Assembly (NCBI RefSeq): GCF_902499175.1
Contig: NZ_CABVQC010000068.1
Span: forward strand, 1 to 50,199
Length of the DNA: 50,199 nt
Reading direction: 5' to 3'
Source of the DNA: Burkholderia aenigmatica
GTDB lineage: Bacteria; Pseudomonadota; Gammaproteobacteria; Burkholderiales; Burkholderiaceae
A program made the position numbers and the translations under genes. Below are positions 24,330-34,422 of the stretch, piece by piece; position 1 is the stretch's first letter, and the number at the start of each line of letters is the position of its first letter. The notes below the pieces were generated by a model, which had not been told where the DNA came from, made no database searches, and worked only from the letters and a program-made list of their open reading frames with translations.

Positions 24330-24890
24330 TTACGCGTCCGGGTCGGTGCTGCGCCCGATGATCTTCGTCGGAAACGGCTCGCCGCGGGCACGCGACGGCA
24401 ACGCGTGCGGATCGTCGCCCGCGTCGCGACGGCGCGGCGCGATCGCGTCGAGCAGCGCCTGCTGCTCGGGCGGAATCTGGTAGTCCCAGCCGAACCGGCT
24501 CAACTGCAGGCTCTGCGCGATCCGCAGTGCGGGTTCCATGAAGCGGATCGCCGCGGGCGGCGCGTAGCGCGTCTCGACGGTCTTCAGGAACAGCGACAGC
24601 CAGCGGCTGAAATGGGCCGGCTCGATCCCGTCGAGCGGCTGGTGCGCCTGCTGCACGTTGCCGCGATAGCCCTTGGTGCCGAGCACGAGGCTCGACCAGA
24701 ACGTGACCATCTTCGGCAGGTGGTCGTCCCAGCGGCCGGCCAGCTTCGCGTCGAACACGGGCCCGAGCAGCGGATCGGCGCGTACGCGGTCGTAGAACGC
24801 GTAGACGAGATCGCGAATGTTCTCTTCGGTCGGCTCGGTGTCGCGAGGGCGGGCCGGTGCGGTATCGGGCGAGGCGGGCAGGACGGTCAT
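24330..24890 (-). CDS. Group III truncated haemoglobin
   Basis: A 186-residue protein whose residues 25-150 fit group III (trHbP) truncated globins. It begins with the ENIRDLVYAFYDRVRADPLLGPVF helix, then the WDDHLPKMVTFWSSLVLGTKGYRG segment. The probable proximal His follows in IEPAHFSRWLSLF. The N-terminal 20 and C-terminal 35 residues are Pro/Arg-rich extensions. Group III globins are associated with oxygen/nitric-oxide handling, especially in nitrosative stress. Its divergent neighbour is an NsrR-type NO sensor and a candidate NsrR site lies between them, which supports an NO role. No strong Shine-Dalgarno is seen before the ATG at 24890. Confidence 0.88.
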   Translation of the reverse strand: MTVLPASPDTAPARPRDTEPTEENIRDLVYAFYDRVRADPLLGPVFDAKLAGRWDDHLPKMVTFWSSLVLGTKGYRGNVQQAHQPLDGIEPAHFSRWLSLFLKTVETRYAPPAAIRFMEPALRIAQSLQLSRFGWDYQIPPEQQALLDAIAPRRRDAGDDPHALPSRARGEPFPTKIIGRSTDPDA

Positions 24891-25002
24891 GGCAAAAGGG
24901 CCGGGAGAGAGGGGCAACGACGGGGTGGCGGCGCGGGCATCGTGGAGGACGCCGGCCGGATTTTGACGCAAAATAGCGTCCAACACCCCCTGAAAAACGT
25001 GT

Positions 25003-25017
25003 AGATGTCATGAATCT
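25003..25017. promoter_or_regulatory. Candidate NsrR operator
   Basis: AGATGTCATGAATCT is an imperfect palindrome with AGAT/ATCT ends. It resembles the NsrR half-site (AAGATGYATTT) arranged as an inverted repeat. It lies midway in the divergent region, 112 bp from the haemoglobin start and 124 bp from the regulator start. Confidence 0.45.
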
Positions 25018-25141
25018 TATTGCGCGCGCGCCATCCCGGCAACCCGGGGCCGCGGAACAGGGCCGCTAGTCGGCCCCGTGCGCATCCCGATCGGCCCGGC
25101 TCACGTAATCGGGGCATGATCGATCTTTTCCGTATTCGCCA

Positions 25142-25651
25142 ATGAGACTCACCGACTACACCGACTATTCGCTTCGCGTGATGCTGTACCTTGCCGTGCG
25201 CGGCGACGGACTCGCGACGATCCAGGAGATCTCGGATGCCTACGGCATCTCGAAGAACCATCTGATGAAAGTCGTGCAGCAGCTCGGCGAGCTCGGATGG
25301 GTCGACACCGTTCGCGGCCGCAACGGCGGGCTGCGGCTGTTCCCCGAATCGCTGCAATTGACCGTCGGCCAGGTCGTGCGCGCGACCGAGAACGATTTCG
25401 CGCTGGTCGGCTGCTTCGCGGCCGAGGGCGAGTCGCGCGGCTGCGTGATCGAGCCGCAGTGCCGCCTGAAGGGTGTGCTGGCGGCCGCGCGCGATGCGTT
25501 CTTCGCCGAACTCGACCGTCACACGCTCGGCGAGCTGGTCGAACACGCTGAGCCGCTCGTCGCATTGCTCGGCATCCGTCCGGCCGTGCGCGTGCGTGTC
25601 GTGACGGAAGAAGCGGCCGCATCCGTCGAGCCGCCGTCGACGGCGGGCTGA
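25142..25651 (+). CDS. nsrR: Rrf2-family nitric-oxide-sensing repressor, NsrR-type
   Basis: A 169-residue Rrf2 regulator. The N-terminal MRLTDYTDYSLRVMLYLA start and winged helix-turn-helix (QEISDAYGISKNHLMKVVQQLGELGWV, about residues 28-54) match NsrR closely. Three Cys residues (C91, C101, C107) sit where Rrf2 sensors bind a Fe-S cluster; the first gap is longer than in E. coli NsrR (C91, C96, C102) but variable in the family. NsrR represses NO-detoxification genes until NO damages its cluster. It is divergent from the truncated haemoglobin, its likely target. The C-terminal ~25 residues are variable. Confidence 0.85.
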   Translation: MRLTDYTDYSLRVMLYLAVRGDGLATIQEISDAYGISKNHLMKVVQQLGELGWVDTVRGRNGGLRLFPESLQLTVGQVVRATENDFALVGCFAAEGESRGCVIEPQCRLKGVLAAARDAFFAELDRHTLGELVEHAEPLVALLGIRPAVRVRVVTEEAAASVEPPSTAG

Positions 25652-25747
25652 CAAGCACGCGCCGCGCGTTGCGATCCGGCCGTGGTCCGTCCCAAGGCCG
25701 CTTCAGGGACATCCATCGATTTTTGCGCTGAATCAACCCGAATTTCG

Positions 25748-25775
25748 CTTGAAAGCCGCATAACCATCCTCATCT
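25748..25775 (+). promoter_or_regulatory. Sigma-32 heat-shock promoter of clpB
   Basis: CTTGAAA (25748-25754), 13 bp, then CCTCATCT (25768-25775). This is a near-perfect match to the RpoH consensus CTTGAAA-N(11-16)-CCCATNT. The predicted start is near 25782, about 27 nt before the clpB ATG. Confidence 0.85.
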
Positions 25776-25808
25776 TGGTGTTAATCGAAAATTGGAGGTC
25801 TCGACTAA

Positions 25809-28406
<2,598 letters not shown>

Positions 28407-28452
28407 TCGCAGGTCATTGGCCGCCGCCCGGTTCGCACCGGGCGCGCAAAAA

Positions 28453-28480
28453 CAAACACCCCGCCTCGGCGGGGTGTTTG
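28453..28480. terminator. Terminator between clpB and the YidB-like gene
   Basis: A near-perfect 12-13-bp stem of the CAAACACCCCGC/GCGGGGTGTTTG type is found with a minimal loop. On the minus strand it is followed by TTTTTG. On the plus strand the stem itself ends in TTTG, so both convergent genes are probably ended here. Confidence 0.85.
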
Positions 28481-28509
28481 CCTATGGAGCGTCGCAACGA
28501 CGCGGCGCG

Positions 28510-28947
28510 TCAGCCCTGCTTGTTGCCGCCGAACATGCCGGCGATCTGCGACAGCGAGCCGAGCACGTTCGACGGGTCGACCTGCGCCTGGCCGTCGGCC
28601 GGCACGGCGCCGTCCGGCGTCGCGTGGTTGACGACGTGCGGCAGCACCTGCGCGAGCACGGTCGAGGCCATCGACGGATCGACACCGAACTTGCTCGCGA
28701 GCGCGCCGATCGCGTCCGAGCCGAGCACGTTCTGCAGCGCGTCCGGCGAGATCGGCTGGTTCTGGCCGTTGCCGACCCACGAGCCGATGATGTCGCCGGC
28801 GCCGCCGGCCTTGAACTTCTCGATCAGGCCGTTCAGGCCGCCCGGCTGGTTGTTGATGAATTCGAGCGCGGTCGTGATCAGCGCGCTTTGCGAGTTGCCG
28901 CCGGCCTGGCCGCCGATCAGACCGCCAACGATGTCGAGGAGACCCAT
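28510..28947 (-). CDS. YidB-like DUF937 protein
   Basis: A 145-residue protein of the DUF937/YidB family. It begins MGLLDIVGGLIGGQ, has a Gly/Asn-rich first half and a helical second half with the family's LGSDAIGALASKFGVDPSMASTVLAQVLP segment (about 75-103). No signal peptide, metal motif or membrane helix is visible. Function is unknown; YidB-like proteins are small, abundant and soluble. AAGGTGAAG precedes the ATG. It stands alone between two hairpin terminators. Confidence 0.85.
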   Translation of the reverse strand: MGLLDIVGGLIGGQAGGNSQSALITTALEFINNQPGGLNGLIEKFKAGGAGDIIGSWVGNGQNQPISPDALQNVLGSDAIGALASKFGVDPSMASTVLAQVLPHVVNHATPDGAVPADGQAQVDPSNVLGSLSQIAGMFGGNKQG

Positions 28948-28965
28948 GGTTCTTCACCTTTACTG

Positions 28966-28992
28966 AAAAGGGCGCCACGCAGTGGGCGCCCG
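28966..28992 (-). terminator. Terminator of the helix-hairpin-helix gene
   Basis: The stem GGGCGCC.CAC/GTG.GCGCCC has a 3-nt loop. On the minus strand it is followed by TTTTC. It lies 44 bp beyond the stop of the gene at 29036-29647. Confidence 0.65.
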
Positions 28993-29035
28993 TTGAACGA
29001 ATGCCGCGCGCACGCCGTCGCGCGCGCGGCGCATA

Positions 29036-29647
29036 TCAGGCGCCCGACGCCGCGGCGGCGGAGGCTGCCTTGTCCTTCTTGCTTTTCTTCTTGGAACCCT
29101 TCGTCGCTTTCGTCGACGATGCTGCGGCCGGTGCGCTCGCACCCGCATCGGCGGATGCTGCCGCTGCTGCAGCCGCTTTTTCCTTCTTCGTCATGCGCTT
29201 GGCCTTGGCCGGCTTCGCCGCCGTATCCGGCGCGCTTGCCGCCGGTGCCGGTGCGGTGGCCGTCGTGCCGGCCGTCGCGGTCGTGGAGGTCGACGCGGTG
29301 CCCGCCGACGTCGTGGCCGACGTGGTCGCCGAGGTCGTTGCGGCCGGCTTCGACAGCTTCACGCCCTTCGGCGGCGTCGACGAGCCGCCGATCGTCAGAC
29401 CGTTTTCTTCGAGATGCCCGACCGACTTCGTGCCGAGGCCCTTGACGCGGTTCGCGAGATCGTCCGCGTCCTTGAACGGGCCGTTCTTGGTGCGTTCGTC
29501 GATGATCGCCTTCGACTTCACGGGCCCGAGACCCTTCACGGATTCGAGCGTGGCCTGGTCAGCCGAGTTGACTTCGACGGCCGCGGCGAGGCCTGCGGCG
29601 AGCGACAGCGATAGCGCGACGAACAGCATCAGCAGCTTCTTCAGCAT
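29036..29647 (-). CDS. Secreted helix-hairpin-helix (ComEA-like) protein with Lys/Ala-rich tail
   Basis: A 203-residue protein. An N-terminal signal peptide (MLKKLLMLFVALSLSLAAG, cleavage near AAAVE, about residue 23) is followed by a ComEA-type helix-hairpin-helix pair (VNSADQATLESVKGLGPVKS, about 26-45, and LANRVKGLGTKSVGHLEENG). A ~110-residue tail follows, first Thr/Ser/Ala-rich, then Lys/Ala-rich with KKEK and KKSKKDK clusters like histone-H1 tails. ComEA-like proteins bind DNA in the periplasm during uptake; whether this one does is inference. GGGAG precedes the ATG. Longer than the ~100-residue ComEA proteins usual in Burkholderia. Confidence 0.82.
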   Translation of the reverse strand: MLKKLLMLFVALSLSLAAGLAAAVEVNSADQATLESVKGLGPVKSKAIIDERTKNGPFKDADDLANRVKGLGTKSVGHLEENGLTIGGSSTPPKGVKLSKPAATTSATTSATTSAGTASTSTTATAGTTATAPAPAASAPDTAAKPAKAKRMTKKEKAAAAAAASADAGASAPAAASSTKATKGSKKKSKKDKAASAAAASGA

Positions 29648-29892
29648 GGCAAAGGCTCCCTGGTTCTGACGGATGAATGGCTGTTGCAACGGACGGCGGG
29701 ACGAGGCGCGGCCGGGCGTCGCCGTTAAGCATAGGACAAATGCGTGCCCTTTTTAAGACAGGCTGACCGAATCTTGCTGAAGGCTTGCGGCGCTGTAAAG
29801 ACCGAAGCCCGCGCCGCGCGGCGATTTTGACCATTGTTTACGGTGTCGCCGGGGTGTCGCCGATGATCGTCGCACTGGCTGTTCGACAGGGC

Positions 29893-29923
29893 TTGACTTA
29901 GAGTGAACTCTAACTCCTAACCT
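29893..29923 (+). promoter_or_regulatory. MerR-type promoter/operator with 19-bp spacer
   Basis: TTGACT (29893-29898) and TAACCT (29918-29923) are separated by 19 bp, the over-long spacing typical of MerR-activated promoters. The spacer contains a perfect inverted repeat TTAGAGT-GA-ACTCTAA (29898-29913). The start would be near 29930, just before the regulator ATG at 29934. Confidence 0.8.
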
Positions 29924-29933
29924 TGTTCCTGCC

Positions 29934-30395
29934 ATGTCGAAAACCGTATCCCAACCTTCCTCCGCCGGCCCGCTGACGATCGGCCAGGTCGCCGAAATGA
30001 CCGGCCTGTCGACGCATACGCTGCGGTACTACGAGCAGGCCGGCCTGCTGCGCGCGATTTCGCGCACGGCGGCCGGGCACCGGCTCTATGCACCGGCCGA
30101 CCTTGACTGGCTGGCCTTCGTGATGCGCCTGAAGGCGACCGGCATGCCGATCGCGCAGATGCAGGCATTCGCGGCGCTGCGCGCGCAAGGCGAGCCGACC
30201 TTCGGTGCGCGGCGCGACCTGCTGGTCACGCATCGCGACGCGGTGCGCGCGCATATCGCGGAGCTGCAGGCGAGCCTCGACGTCATCAGCGACAAGATCG
30301 CTTACTACGAGGCACAGGAGCGGGATGCGGCGCGACGGGCGAAACCTTCTCACTCTCCCTCGGAACAGGACGGACACAATGGAACGACTCTTTGA
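29934..30395 (+). CDS. MerR-family transcriptional regulator
   Basis: A 153-residue MerR regulator. The winged helix domain (LTIGQVAEMTGLSTHTLRYYEQAGLL, about residues 14-39) is followed by HRLYAPADLDWLAFVMRLKATGMPI and a dimerisation coiled coil. There is no C-terminal Cys metal-binding motif, so it is of the non-metal type (like AdhR/NmlR-related regulators of aldehyde or oxidative stress). It sits directly behind a 19-bp-spaced dyad promoter, implying autoregulation. Its stop overlaps the next gene's start by 17 bp, so the pair is one transcription unit. Confidence 0.88.
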   Translation: MSKTVSQPSSAGPLTIGQVAEMTGLSTHTLRYYEQAGLLRAISRTAAGHRLYAPADLDWLAFVMRLKATGMPIAQMQAFAALRAQGEPTFGARRDLLVTHRDAVRAHIAELQASLDVISDKIAYYEAQERDAARRAKPSHSPSEQDGHNGTTL

Positions 30396-30828
30396 AGACC
30401 GCTACACGCGCGGCTGGAACAAACTGAAGGAAATCGACGGCGAAGTGGGCGAGCGCGTGATCGCGGCGCTCGCGCCGATCGCGCCGGACTTCGGGCGGCT
30501 GCTGGTCGAATTCGGTTTCGGCGACATCTACAGCCGGCCGCAGCTCGACCTGAAAGCGCGCGAAATTGCGACGATCGCGGCGCTGGCCGCGCTCGGCAAC
30601 GCGCAGCCGCAACTCAAAGTGCATATCGAGGCTGCGCTGAACGTCGGCTGCACGCGCGACGAGATCGTCGAGGTGTTCATGCAGATGGCTGTCTATGCGG
30701 GTTTTCCGGCCGCGCTCAACGCGCTGTTCGCCGCGCACGAGGTGTTCGTGCGGCGCGACGAAGCCGAAGCGGCCAGCAAGTCGGGTGACACCGCGAACGC
30801 GCGTGAAGCGGCGGCGCATGCGTCATGA
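30379..30828 (+). CDS. Carboxymuconolactone decarboxylase-family protein
   Basis: A 149-residue all-helical protein of the CMD/AhpD family. Segments such as LDLKAREIATIAALAALGNAQPQLKVHIEAALNVGCTRDEIVEVFMQ (residues about 53-99) are the CMD core. There is no CxxC redox pair as in AhpD; only Cys89 is seen. It may be a gamma-carboxymuconolactone decarboxylase-like enzyme or a stress protein of unknown substrate. It overlaps the upstream MerR gene by 17 bp. Its last ~20 residues are an Ala/Glu tail. Confidence 0.82.
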   Translation: MERLFEDRYTRGWNKLKEIDGEVGERVIAALAPIAPDFGRLLVEFGFGDIYSRPQLDLKAREIATIAALAALGNAQPQLKVHIEAALNVGCTRDEIVEVFMQMAVYAGFPAALNALFAAHEVFVRRDEAEAASKSGDTANAREAAAHAS

Positions 30829-30851
30829 GCGGTAGACGCGCCGGCGGCGCG

Positions 30852-32768
30852 TCACGCGCGGTGCGGCGCGACGATCCGGTGTTTCGCGATACGCCGGTAC
30901 AGCGTCGCGCGCGAGATGCCGAGTGCCTGCGCGGCCGCGTCGGGCCGCCAGCGGTGCGCGGTGAGCGCCGCGACGATACGGCCGCGTTCGTCGTCGGGCA
31001 GCGTGCCGGGCGCCATGCCACCGAGTTGCGCGGCGATATCGGCCGGCAGGTCATGCCGCGTGACGCGCGCGGCGTCGCACACCGCGCACGCATAGCGCAG
31101 CACGTTGCGCAACTGCCGCACGTTGCCGGGCCACGGGTACGCGGCAAGCTGTTCGGCGAGCGTTGCATCGAGCGTCAGCACGTGGCCGGTGGCCTGCGCC
31201 TCCTCGGCGAACACGGCGGCAATCACGTCGCGCACGTCGGCGCGCTCGCGCAGCGGCGGCAGTTCGAACGTCGCGCCGCTCAGCCGGTAGTACAGATCCT
31301 CGCGGAACGTGCCGTCGGCCACCATCTGCGCGAGATCGCGGTGCGTCGCGCAAATCACGTCGAGATCGACACGTACGGGCGTATCGCTGCCTAGCGGCAC
31401 GACTTCGCCGTCGGCGAGCACGCGCAGCAGGCGCGTCTGCAGCGCGAGCGGCATGTCGCCGATTTCGTCGAGGAACAGTGTGCCGCCGTCGGCGAGTGCG
31501 ATCTTGCCGCGCGCGCCGTGCTTGCGCGCCCCGGTGAACGCGCCGGCCGCATAGCCGAACAATTCGCTCTCGATCAGCGCTTCCGGTAGCGCGCCGCAGT
31601 TGACCGCGACGAACGGCCGCGCGCGCCGCGCACCGGCGTCGTGGATCGCGCGCGCGAACACTTCCTTCCCCGCACCGGTTTCGCCGAGCACGAGAATCGG
31701 CAGCCGCTTGCTCGCGACCCGCAGTGCGAGTTCGGCTTGCTGCGCGATATGTGAGTCGCTGCTGTTCAGGAACGGCGTCAGCGCGCCGACGTGGCGTTGC
31801 GCGGTGCCCGGGCGGCGCGTGGCCGTGCCGGGTTCGCGGCCGATGCGCCGTAGCGGCGCACGCAGCCGCGCATAGAGCGGCGCGCCGGTCGCGCGCAGCC
31901 GCAGCGCGACGATGGTATCGAGCCGCGCGGCATCGCGCAGCGGCATCTCGGTTGCGTCGAAGATCTCGTCGATATGGCGCGGTTCGCGCAGTGCCGGCAG
32001 CGCGTCGCGCGCCTGCCGGTTCGCGGCGACGATATTGCCGCATTCGTCGAACGCGATCAGCCACTCGGGTTGCGCTTCGACGTAGTGACGATTCGGATGC
32101 CCGAACAGGATCCAGTGCTGCGCGGTGCTGTGCACGAAGTAGCCGTCCTCGATCAGTGCCGCGCTCTGCCGCACGAGCTGATAGACGAGACGCTGGCTGT
32201 CGCGGCCGTCGGGCGAATGAACGGCCGACGCGTCGAGCACGCCGATCAGTTCGCCGCACGGCGAGAAGATCGGCGCCGCGCTGCAGGTGAGCGTCGTGAA
32301 CGCCGCGCGAAAGTGATCGGTCTTGTGCACGGTGATCGGCGCGAGATCGGTCAGCACGTTCGCGACACCGCAGGTGCCTTCCTCGCTTTCCGACCAGCAC
32401 GAGCCGATGTGCAGCCCCGCGTGGCGGAAGTCGTTGCGGCGTTCACGGTCGATCCGGTAGTCGATCGTCACGCCATGCGCATCGGTCAGCATCACGCAGT
32501 AGTCGGCGACGCGAATCATGTCGTGCAGCCGCGTCAGGCACTGGCCCGACGCGCGCAGGAAGGCTTCCTCCTTGTCGCGCACTTCGCGCAGCTCGGCCGC
32601 GGTCAGCACGCGCGGGCCGATCGACGAAGCGGGGTCGAGACGGTAGCGCTCCAGCGATCGTTGCCACGACGACACGAGGCGCGTGGAATCGGCCGGCGCG
32701 GGCAGGCGTCCGGCGAGCGCGCCGAGCACACGGTCGGCGTGCTGGGCCTGGGGGACGGCGTAGGGCAT
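30852..32768 (-). CDS. acoR: Sigma-54-dependent activator of acetoin catabolism AcoR
   Basis: A 638-residue enhancer-binding protein. An N-terminal GAF-type sensor region (about 40-290) is followed by a sigma-54 AAA+ domain (about 320-545) with Walker A GETGAGKE and the sigma-54-contacting GAFTGA motif (in GYAAGAFTGARK). The C-terminal Fis-type helix-turn-helix is near 600-630 (AAQALGISRATLYRRI). AcoR activates acetoin dehydrogenase operons in response to acetoin. The ATG at 32768 has GGAG upstream. It is divergent from the aco operon, with a -24/-12 promoter and palindromic candidate binding sites between. Confidence 0.92.
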   Translation of the reverse strand: MPYAVPQAQHADRVLGALAGRLPAPADSTRLVSSWQRSLERYRLDPASSIGPRVLTAAELREVRDKEEAFLRASGQCLTRLHDMIRVADYCVMLTDAHGVTIDYRIDRERRNDFRHAGLHIGSCWSESEEGTCGVANVLTDLAPITVHKTDHFRAAFTTLTCSAAPIFSPCGELIGVLDASAVHSPDGRDSQRLVYQLVRQSAALIEDGYFVHSTAQHWILFGHPNRHYVEAQPEWLIAFDECGNIVAANRQARDALPALREPRHIDEIFDATEMPLRDAARLDTIVALRLRATGAPLYARLRAPLRRIGREPGTATRRPGTAQRHVGALTPFLNSSDSHIAQQAELALRVASKRLPILVLGETGAGKEVFARAIHDAGARRARPFVAVNCGALPEALIESELFGYAAGAFTGARKHGARGKIALADGGTLFLDEIGDMPLALQTRLLRVLADGEVVPLGSDTPVRVDLDVICATHRDLAQMVADGTFREDLYYRLSGATFELPPLRERADVRDVIAAVFAEEAQATGHVLTLDATLAEQLAAYPWPGNVRQLRNVLRYACAVCDAARVTRHDLPADIAAQLGGMAPGTLPDDERGRIVAALTAHRWRPDAAAQALGISRATLYRRIAKHRIVAPHRA

Positions 32769-32859
32769 GGTCGGCTCCGGTTCCGTACTGCGGGGAATGC
32801 GATGTTCTTGTAGCACATCCCGCTCGGCGGATCACATTGCATCGCAGCACGCAGCGGGC

Positions 32860-32877
32860 GTGAGACGTTCGTCTCAC
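32860..32877. promoter_or_regulatory. Palindrome, candidate AcoR upstream activating site 1
   Basis: GTGAGACGTTCGTCTCAC is a perfect palindrome of two 8-bp arms around TT. It lies about 280 bp upstream of the sigma-54 promoter, a normal enhancer distance for this activator class, and 92 bp from the acoR start. Confidence 0.65.
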
Positions 32878-32890
32878 CGGTATCGCGGGC

Positions 32891-32910
32891 CGTCTCGTGT
32901 CGTTGAGACG
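32891..32910. promoter_or_regulatory. Inverted CGTCTC/GAGACG pair, candidate AcoR site 2
   Basis: CGTCTC (32891-32896) and GAGACG (32905-32910) lie 8 bp apart, repeating the half-site of site 1 in the opposite arrangement. A further single half-site GTGAGACG occurs at 33041-33048. Confidence 0.5.
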
Positions 32911-33155
32911 CGCTCATCTGCGACACGTGGCGGTCGTCGGGCATGACGCGGCATGCGCGGCGCCGCGATATGGCGGGGCTTGCGGGCGGAACGGTGCGCT
33001 TGCACTGGCGCCGCGGTGGTCGTTTGGTCGCATCGGCGATGTGAGACGAACAGGCCGAATTGCCGCGCACGCCGTCCTTCCAGCATCGAATCAAGAACGC
33101 GTGCATACCGGCCGCTCCAGCATTCACAAGGGTTTCACGTTCATCGCATGCACGA

Positions 33156-33171
33156 TGGCACGCCGCTTGCA
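33156..33171 (+). promoter_or_regulatory. Sigma-54 (-24/-12) promoter of the aco operon
   Basis: TGGCACG-CCGC-TTGCA matches the RpoN consensus TGGCACG-N4-TTGCW at every position, with GG and GC 10 bp apart. The start is predicted near 33182. It points toward acoX and sits opposite an AcoR-type activator gene. Confidence 0.93.
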
Positions 33172-33304
33172 GAGATCACGGGCAAGTCGGCGCGGTCGCG
33201 TCGATGACGACGATCCGCCGCCCGGCGATGGCAGCGGACGAGACAGGCAGGGCCGCGGCGCACGCCTATGCACCGCGGCCGGCCAACTGGATGGAGACGA
33301 ACCC

Positions 33305-34363
33305 GTGACGACGCCCGTTACCGTCGGTGTGATCGCGAACCCCGCATCGGGGCGCGACATCCGCCGCCTCACGACGCATGCCTCCGTGTTTCCCACGGCG
33401 GAGAAGGCGAACATGATCGTGCGCCTGCTGGCCGGCCTCGGCGCGATGGGCGTCGAGCGCGTGCTGACGCTGCGCGACCGCACGGGCATCGCGACGCTGC
33501 TGCTGCGCGCGATCGACACGCATCGTGCGGTCGCGCCGCACGAGCGTTGGCCCGAGGTCGAATTCGTCGACCTGCCGATCACCGATACCGTCGCCGATAC
33601 ACAGGCCGGCGCCGCGTACCTGCACCGGATGGAAGTCGCGCTGATCGTCGTGCTCGGCGGCGACGGCACCCATCGCGCGGTTGCCGCGCACTGCGGCGCG
33701 ACGCCGCTCGTCGCACTGTCCACCGGCACCAACAACGCGTTTCCCGAACATCGCGAAGCCACCGTCGCGGGCGTCGCGGCAGGGCTCGCCGCGACCGGCG
33801 CCGTGCCGGCCGAAGTCGCGTTCACGCGCAACAAGCGGCTCGTCGTGCGCTGCGTGGCGGGCGCGCAGCCGGGGCGCGAGGAGATCGCGCTCGTCGACGT
33901 GTGCGCCGCGCGACAGCGCTTCATCGGTGCCCGCGCGATCTCGGGATCCGACGACATCGATTCGCTCTACCTGACGTTTGCGGAACCGGACGGGATCGGC
34001 CTGTCCGCGCTCGGCGGCGCGTGGGCGCCGCTCGAACGCAGCGCGCCGCACGGGCTCGCGATGCGCTTCGCGGCCGAAGGCAAGACGGCCGGCACGCCGC
34101 TCGTCGCGCCGATTGCGCCGGGCCGTGTCGATCGCGTCGTGATGCGCAGTTGCGAGCGGCTCGAGCCTGGCGCGTGGCAGACGATCCCGTTCGAGCGCGG
34201 CACGCTCGCGTTCGACGGCGAACGCGAGATCGAAGTCGCGCGTGGCGATCGCTACGAGATCTCGCTCGACTGGCGTGGGCCGCTGACGGTCGACGTCGGC
34301 CGCACGCTGCGCTACGCGTCGTCACGCCAATTGCTGCGCGAGGCCGGCGAGTGGCGCTATTGA
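33305..34363 (+). CDS. acoX: AcoX, NAD-kinase-fold protein of the acetoin operon
   Basis: A 352-residue protein with the ATP-NAD kinase fold. The NPASG start (residues 11-15) and the GGDGTHR nucleotide loop (about 119-125), followed by STGTNNAFPEHRE, are diagnostic. AcoX occurs as the first gene of acetoin operons in Ralstonia and relatives, where its role is not established. The GGDG motif suggests phosphorylation of a nucleotide or polyol substrate. The GTG start at 33305 has GGAG nine bases before it; the frame is open much further upstream but across the promoter. First gene behind the sigma-54 promoter. Confidence 0.87.
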   Translation: MTTPVTVGVIANPASGRDIRRLTTHASVFPTAEKANMIVRLLAGLGAMGVERVLTLRDRTGIATLLLRAIDTHRAVAPHERWPEVEFVDLPITDTVADTQAGAAYLHRMEVALIVVLGGDGTHRAVAAHCGATPLVALSTGTNNAFPEHREATVAGVAAGLAATGAVPAEVAFTRNKRLVVRCVAGAQPGREEIALVDVCAARQRFIGARAISGSDDIDSLYLTFAEPDGIGLSALGGAWAPLERSAPHGLAMRFAAEGKTAGTPLVAPIAPGRVDRVVMRSCERLEPGAWQTIPFERGTLAFDGEREIEVARGDRYEISLDWRGPLTVDVGRTLRYASSRQLLREAGEWRY

Positions 34364-34422
34364 GACACCATTTTGCCGAGAGGAATTTCGGCATCCATAA
34401 CGATCATCAAGGAGACATCGCC

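Larger units (their letters stand above)
32769..33304. other. acoR-acoX control region
   Basis: 536 bp with no supported gene. It contains repeated GAGACG/CGTCTC elements (32860-32877, 32891-32910, 33041-33048), the sigma-54 promoter at 33156-33171, and a leader of about 120 nt before acoX. Weak open frames across it have no ribosome-binding site and no family features. Confidence 0.8.

Noticed and set aside
32897..33304. N-terminal extension of acoX across the sigma-54 promoter
   Set aside because: Transcription begins near 33182, within this stretch, and the extra residues are not part of the AcoX family.
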